Shown: positions 63,640 to 64,000 of the stretch, piece by piece
Numbering within the stretch: the first letter of the stretch is position 1
Layout: every line of letters begins with the position of its first letter
Assembly (NCBI GenBank): GCA_937146645.1
Contig: CAKZRQ010000015.1
Span: 186,001 to 250,000, forward strand
DNA: 64,000 nt
From: an uncultured Cyclobacteriaceae bacterium
GTDB taxonomy: Bacteria; Bacteroidota; Bacteroidia; Cytophagales; Cyclobacteriaceae
Direction of reading: 5' to 3'
Position numbers and translations under genes: made by a program
The notes under the pieces: generated by a model
What the model was told of the DNA's origin: nothing
What the model saw: the letters and a program-made list of their open reading frames with translations, nothing else
The model's database searches: none

Positions 63640-64000
63640 CCCCAAGGAATATCTCCGACATGGGGTTCTTTTCATTTTAACTCTAATAGCCACTACTCTC
63701 GCGGGATCCGAATGGCTTTACGGGAAGTCTCTCATGGGCGATGAGGAAACTATGATAACGTGGGAATACTTCTGGAAATCCACAGCATTTTCATTTTCCT
63801 TCATCGGAATTCTTTTCGTTCATGAAATGGGACATTTGATCTATTCTATCAAGAATAAGGTCAAGTGCTCACTTCCCTATTTTATACCTGCCTGGTTTGG
63901 GTTCCTCGGCGTGATATCCATTGGGACATTAGGTGCAGTGATTCGTATGAAATCACTTGTAAATAGCCGACGGAAGTTCTTCGATATCGGAATAGCGGGA
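63632..64000 (+). CDS. Site-2 (M50) metalloprotease, truncated by window end
   Basis: An open frame of 123 codons running off the window end. It begins MYSPKEYLRHGVLFILTLIA (first TM helix) and has the zinc motif VHEMGH (63-68 region, HExxH at 64-68) followed by a membrane segment ending LGVISIGTLGAVIRM, as in S2P/EGY-type intramembrane proteases. These cut membrane-bound substrates in regulated proteolysis. The ATG overlaps the HAD gene stop, so the two are likely co-translated. The C-terminal half with the second zinc-ligand motif lies outside the window. Confidence 0.85.
   Translation, partial: MYSPKEYLRHGVLFILTLIATTLAGSEWLYGKSLMGDEETMITWEYFWKSTAFSFSFIGILFVHEMGHLIYSIKNKVKCSLPYFIPAWFGFLGVISIGTLGAVIRMKSLVNSRRKFFDIGIAG

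Overview
The window looks like a chromosomal segment of a Bacteroidota species, most likely order Cytophagales, family Cyclobacteriaceae (Algoriphagus-like). This is inferred from gene content: an ECF sigma/FecR (DUF4974)/STN-TonB receptor trio, membrane-bound LytTR regulators without receiver domains, lipoproteins with Bacteroidota-style lipoboxes, roughly 800-residue duplicated FtsX permeases, moderate G+C and mostly weak Shine-Dalgarno sites. No species claim is possible from sequence reading alone.

Region 1 (1-32188, + strand) is an unusually large cluster of ten full-length MacB/FtsX-type permeases in four transcription units, with only one ATPase (30175-30858) and one TolC-type outer-membrane protein. 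A DUF4097 beta-repeat protein leads the second unit, and a DUF1080/Gfo-Idh-MocA pair follows the third. Each unit begins with a sigma-54-like -24/-12 element (TGGCAY-N5-TNG). Three of them have a 16-bp inverted repeat (CGAACA-AAAA-TGTTCG) 60-62 bp upstream of the -24 element; the fourth lies too close to the window start to tell. I read this as a sigma-54 plus enhancer-binding-protein regulon controlling the array. Between units lie an SDR gene, a small secreted protein and dispersed palindromic repeats.

Region 2 (32207-47779, mostly - strand) is a housekeeping/accessory region: a DUF4136 lipoprotein, an epimerase, a PadR regulator overlapping an eleventh permease that carries an N-terminal prefix domain, then a long minus-strand run. 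That run holds three beta-lactamase-fold serine hydrolases, two methyltransferases, an amidohydrolase, DUF998, an MBL hydrolase, a membrane protein/LytTR pair, an outer-membrane barrel and DUF3052.

Region 3 (48062-52447, + strand) has a secreted lipoprotein and a tight three-gene operon: a DUF2490 beta-barrel, a DUF1611-like P-loop protein of unknown function and an ABC exporter whose Q-loop and H-loop residues are replaced. It converges on a sigma/FecR/TonB-receptor operon (56511-52444, - strand).

Region 4 (56708-64000) contains a DUF4239-like protein, a second LytTR regulator, a CPBP protease, a homocysteine methyltransferase, DUF1801 and an S41 protease. It ends with a tRNA locus (anticodon CAU) where the tRNA 3' end and its terminator are repeated around a GIY-YIG nuclease gene, then a HAD hydrolase and a truncated M50 protease running off the window end.
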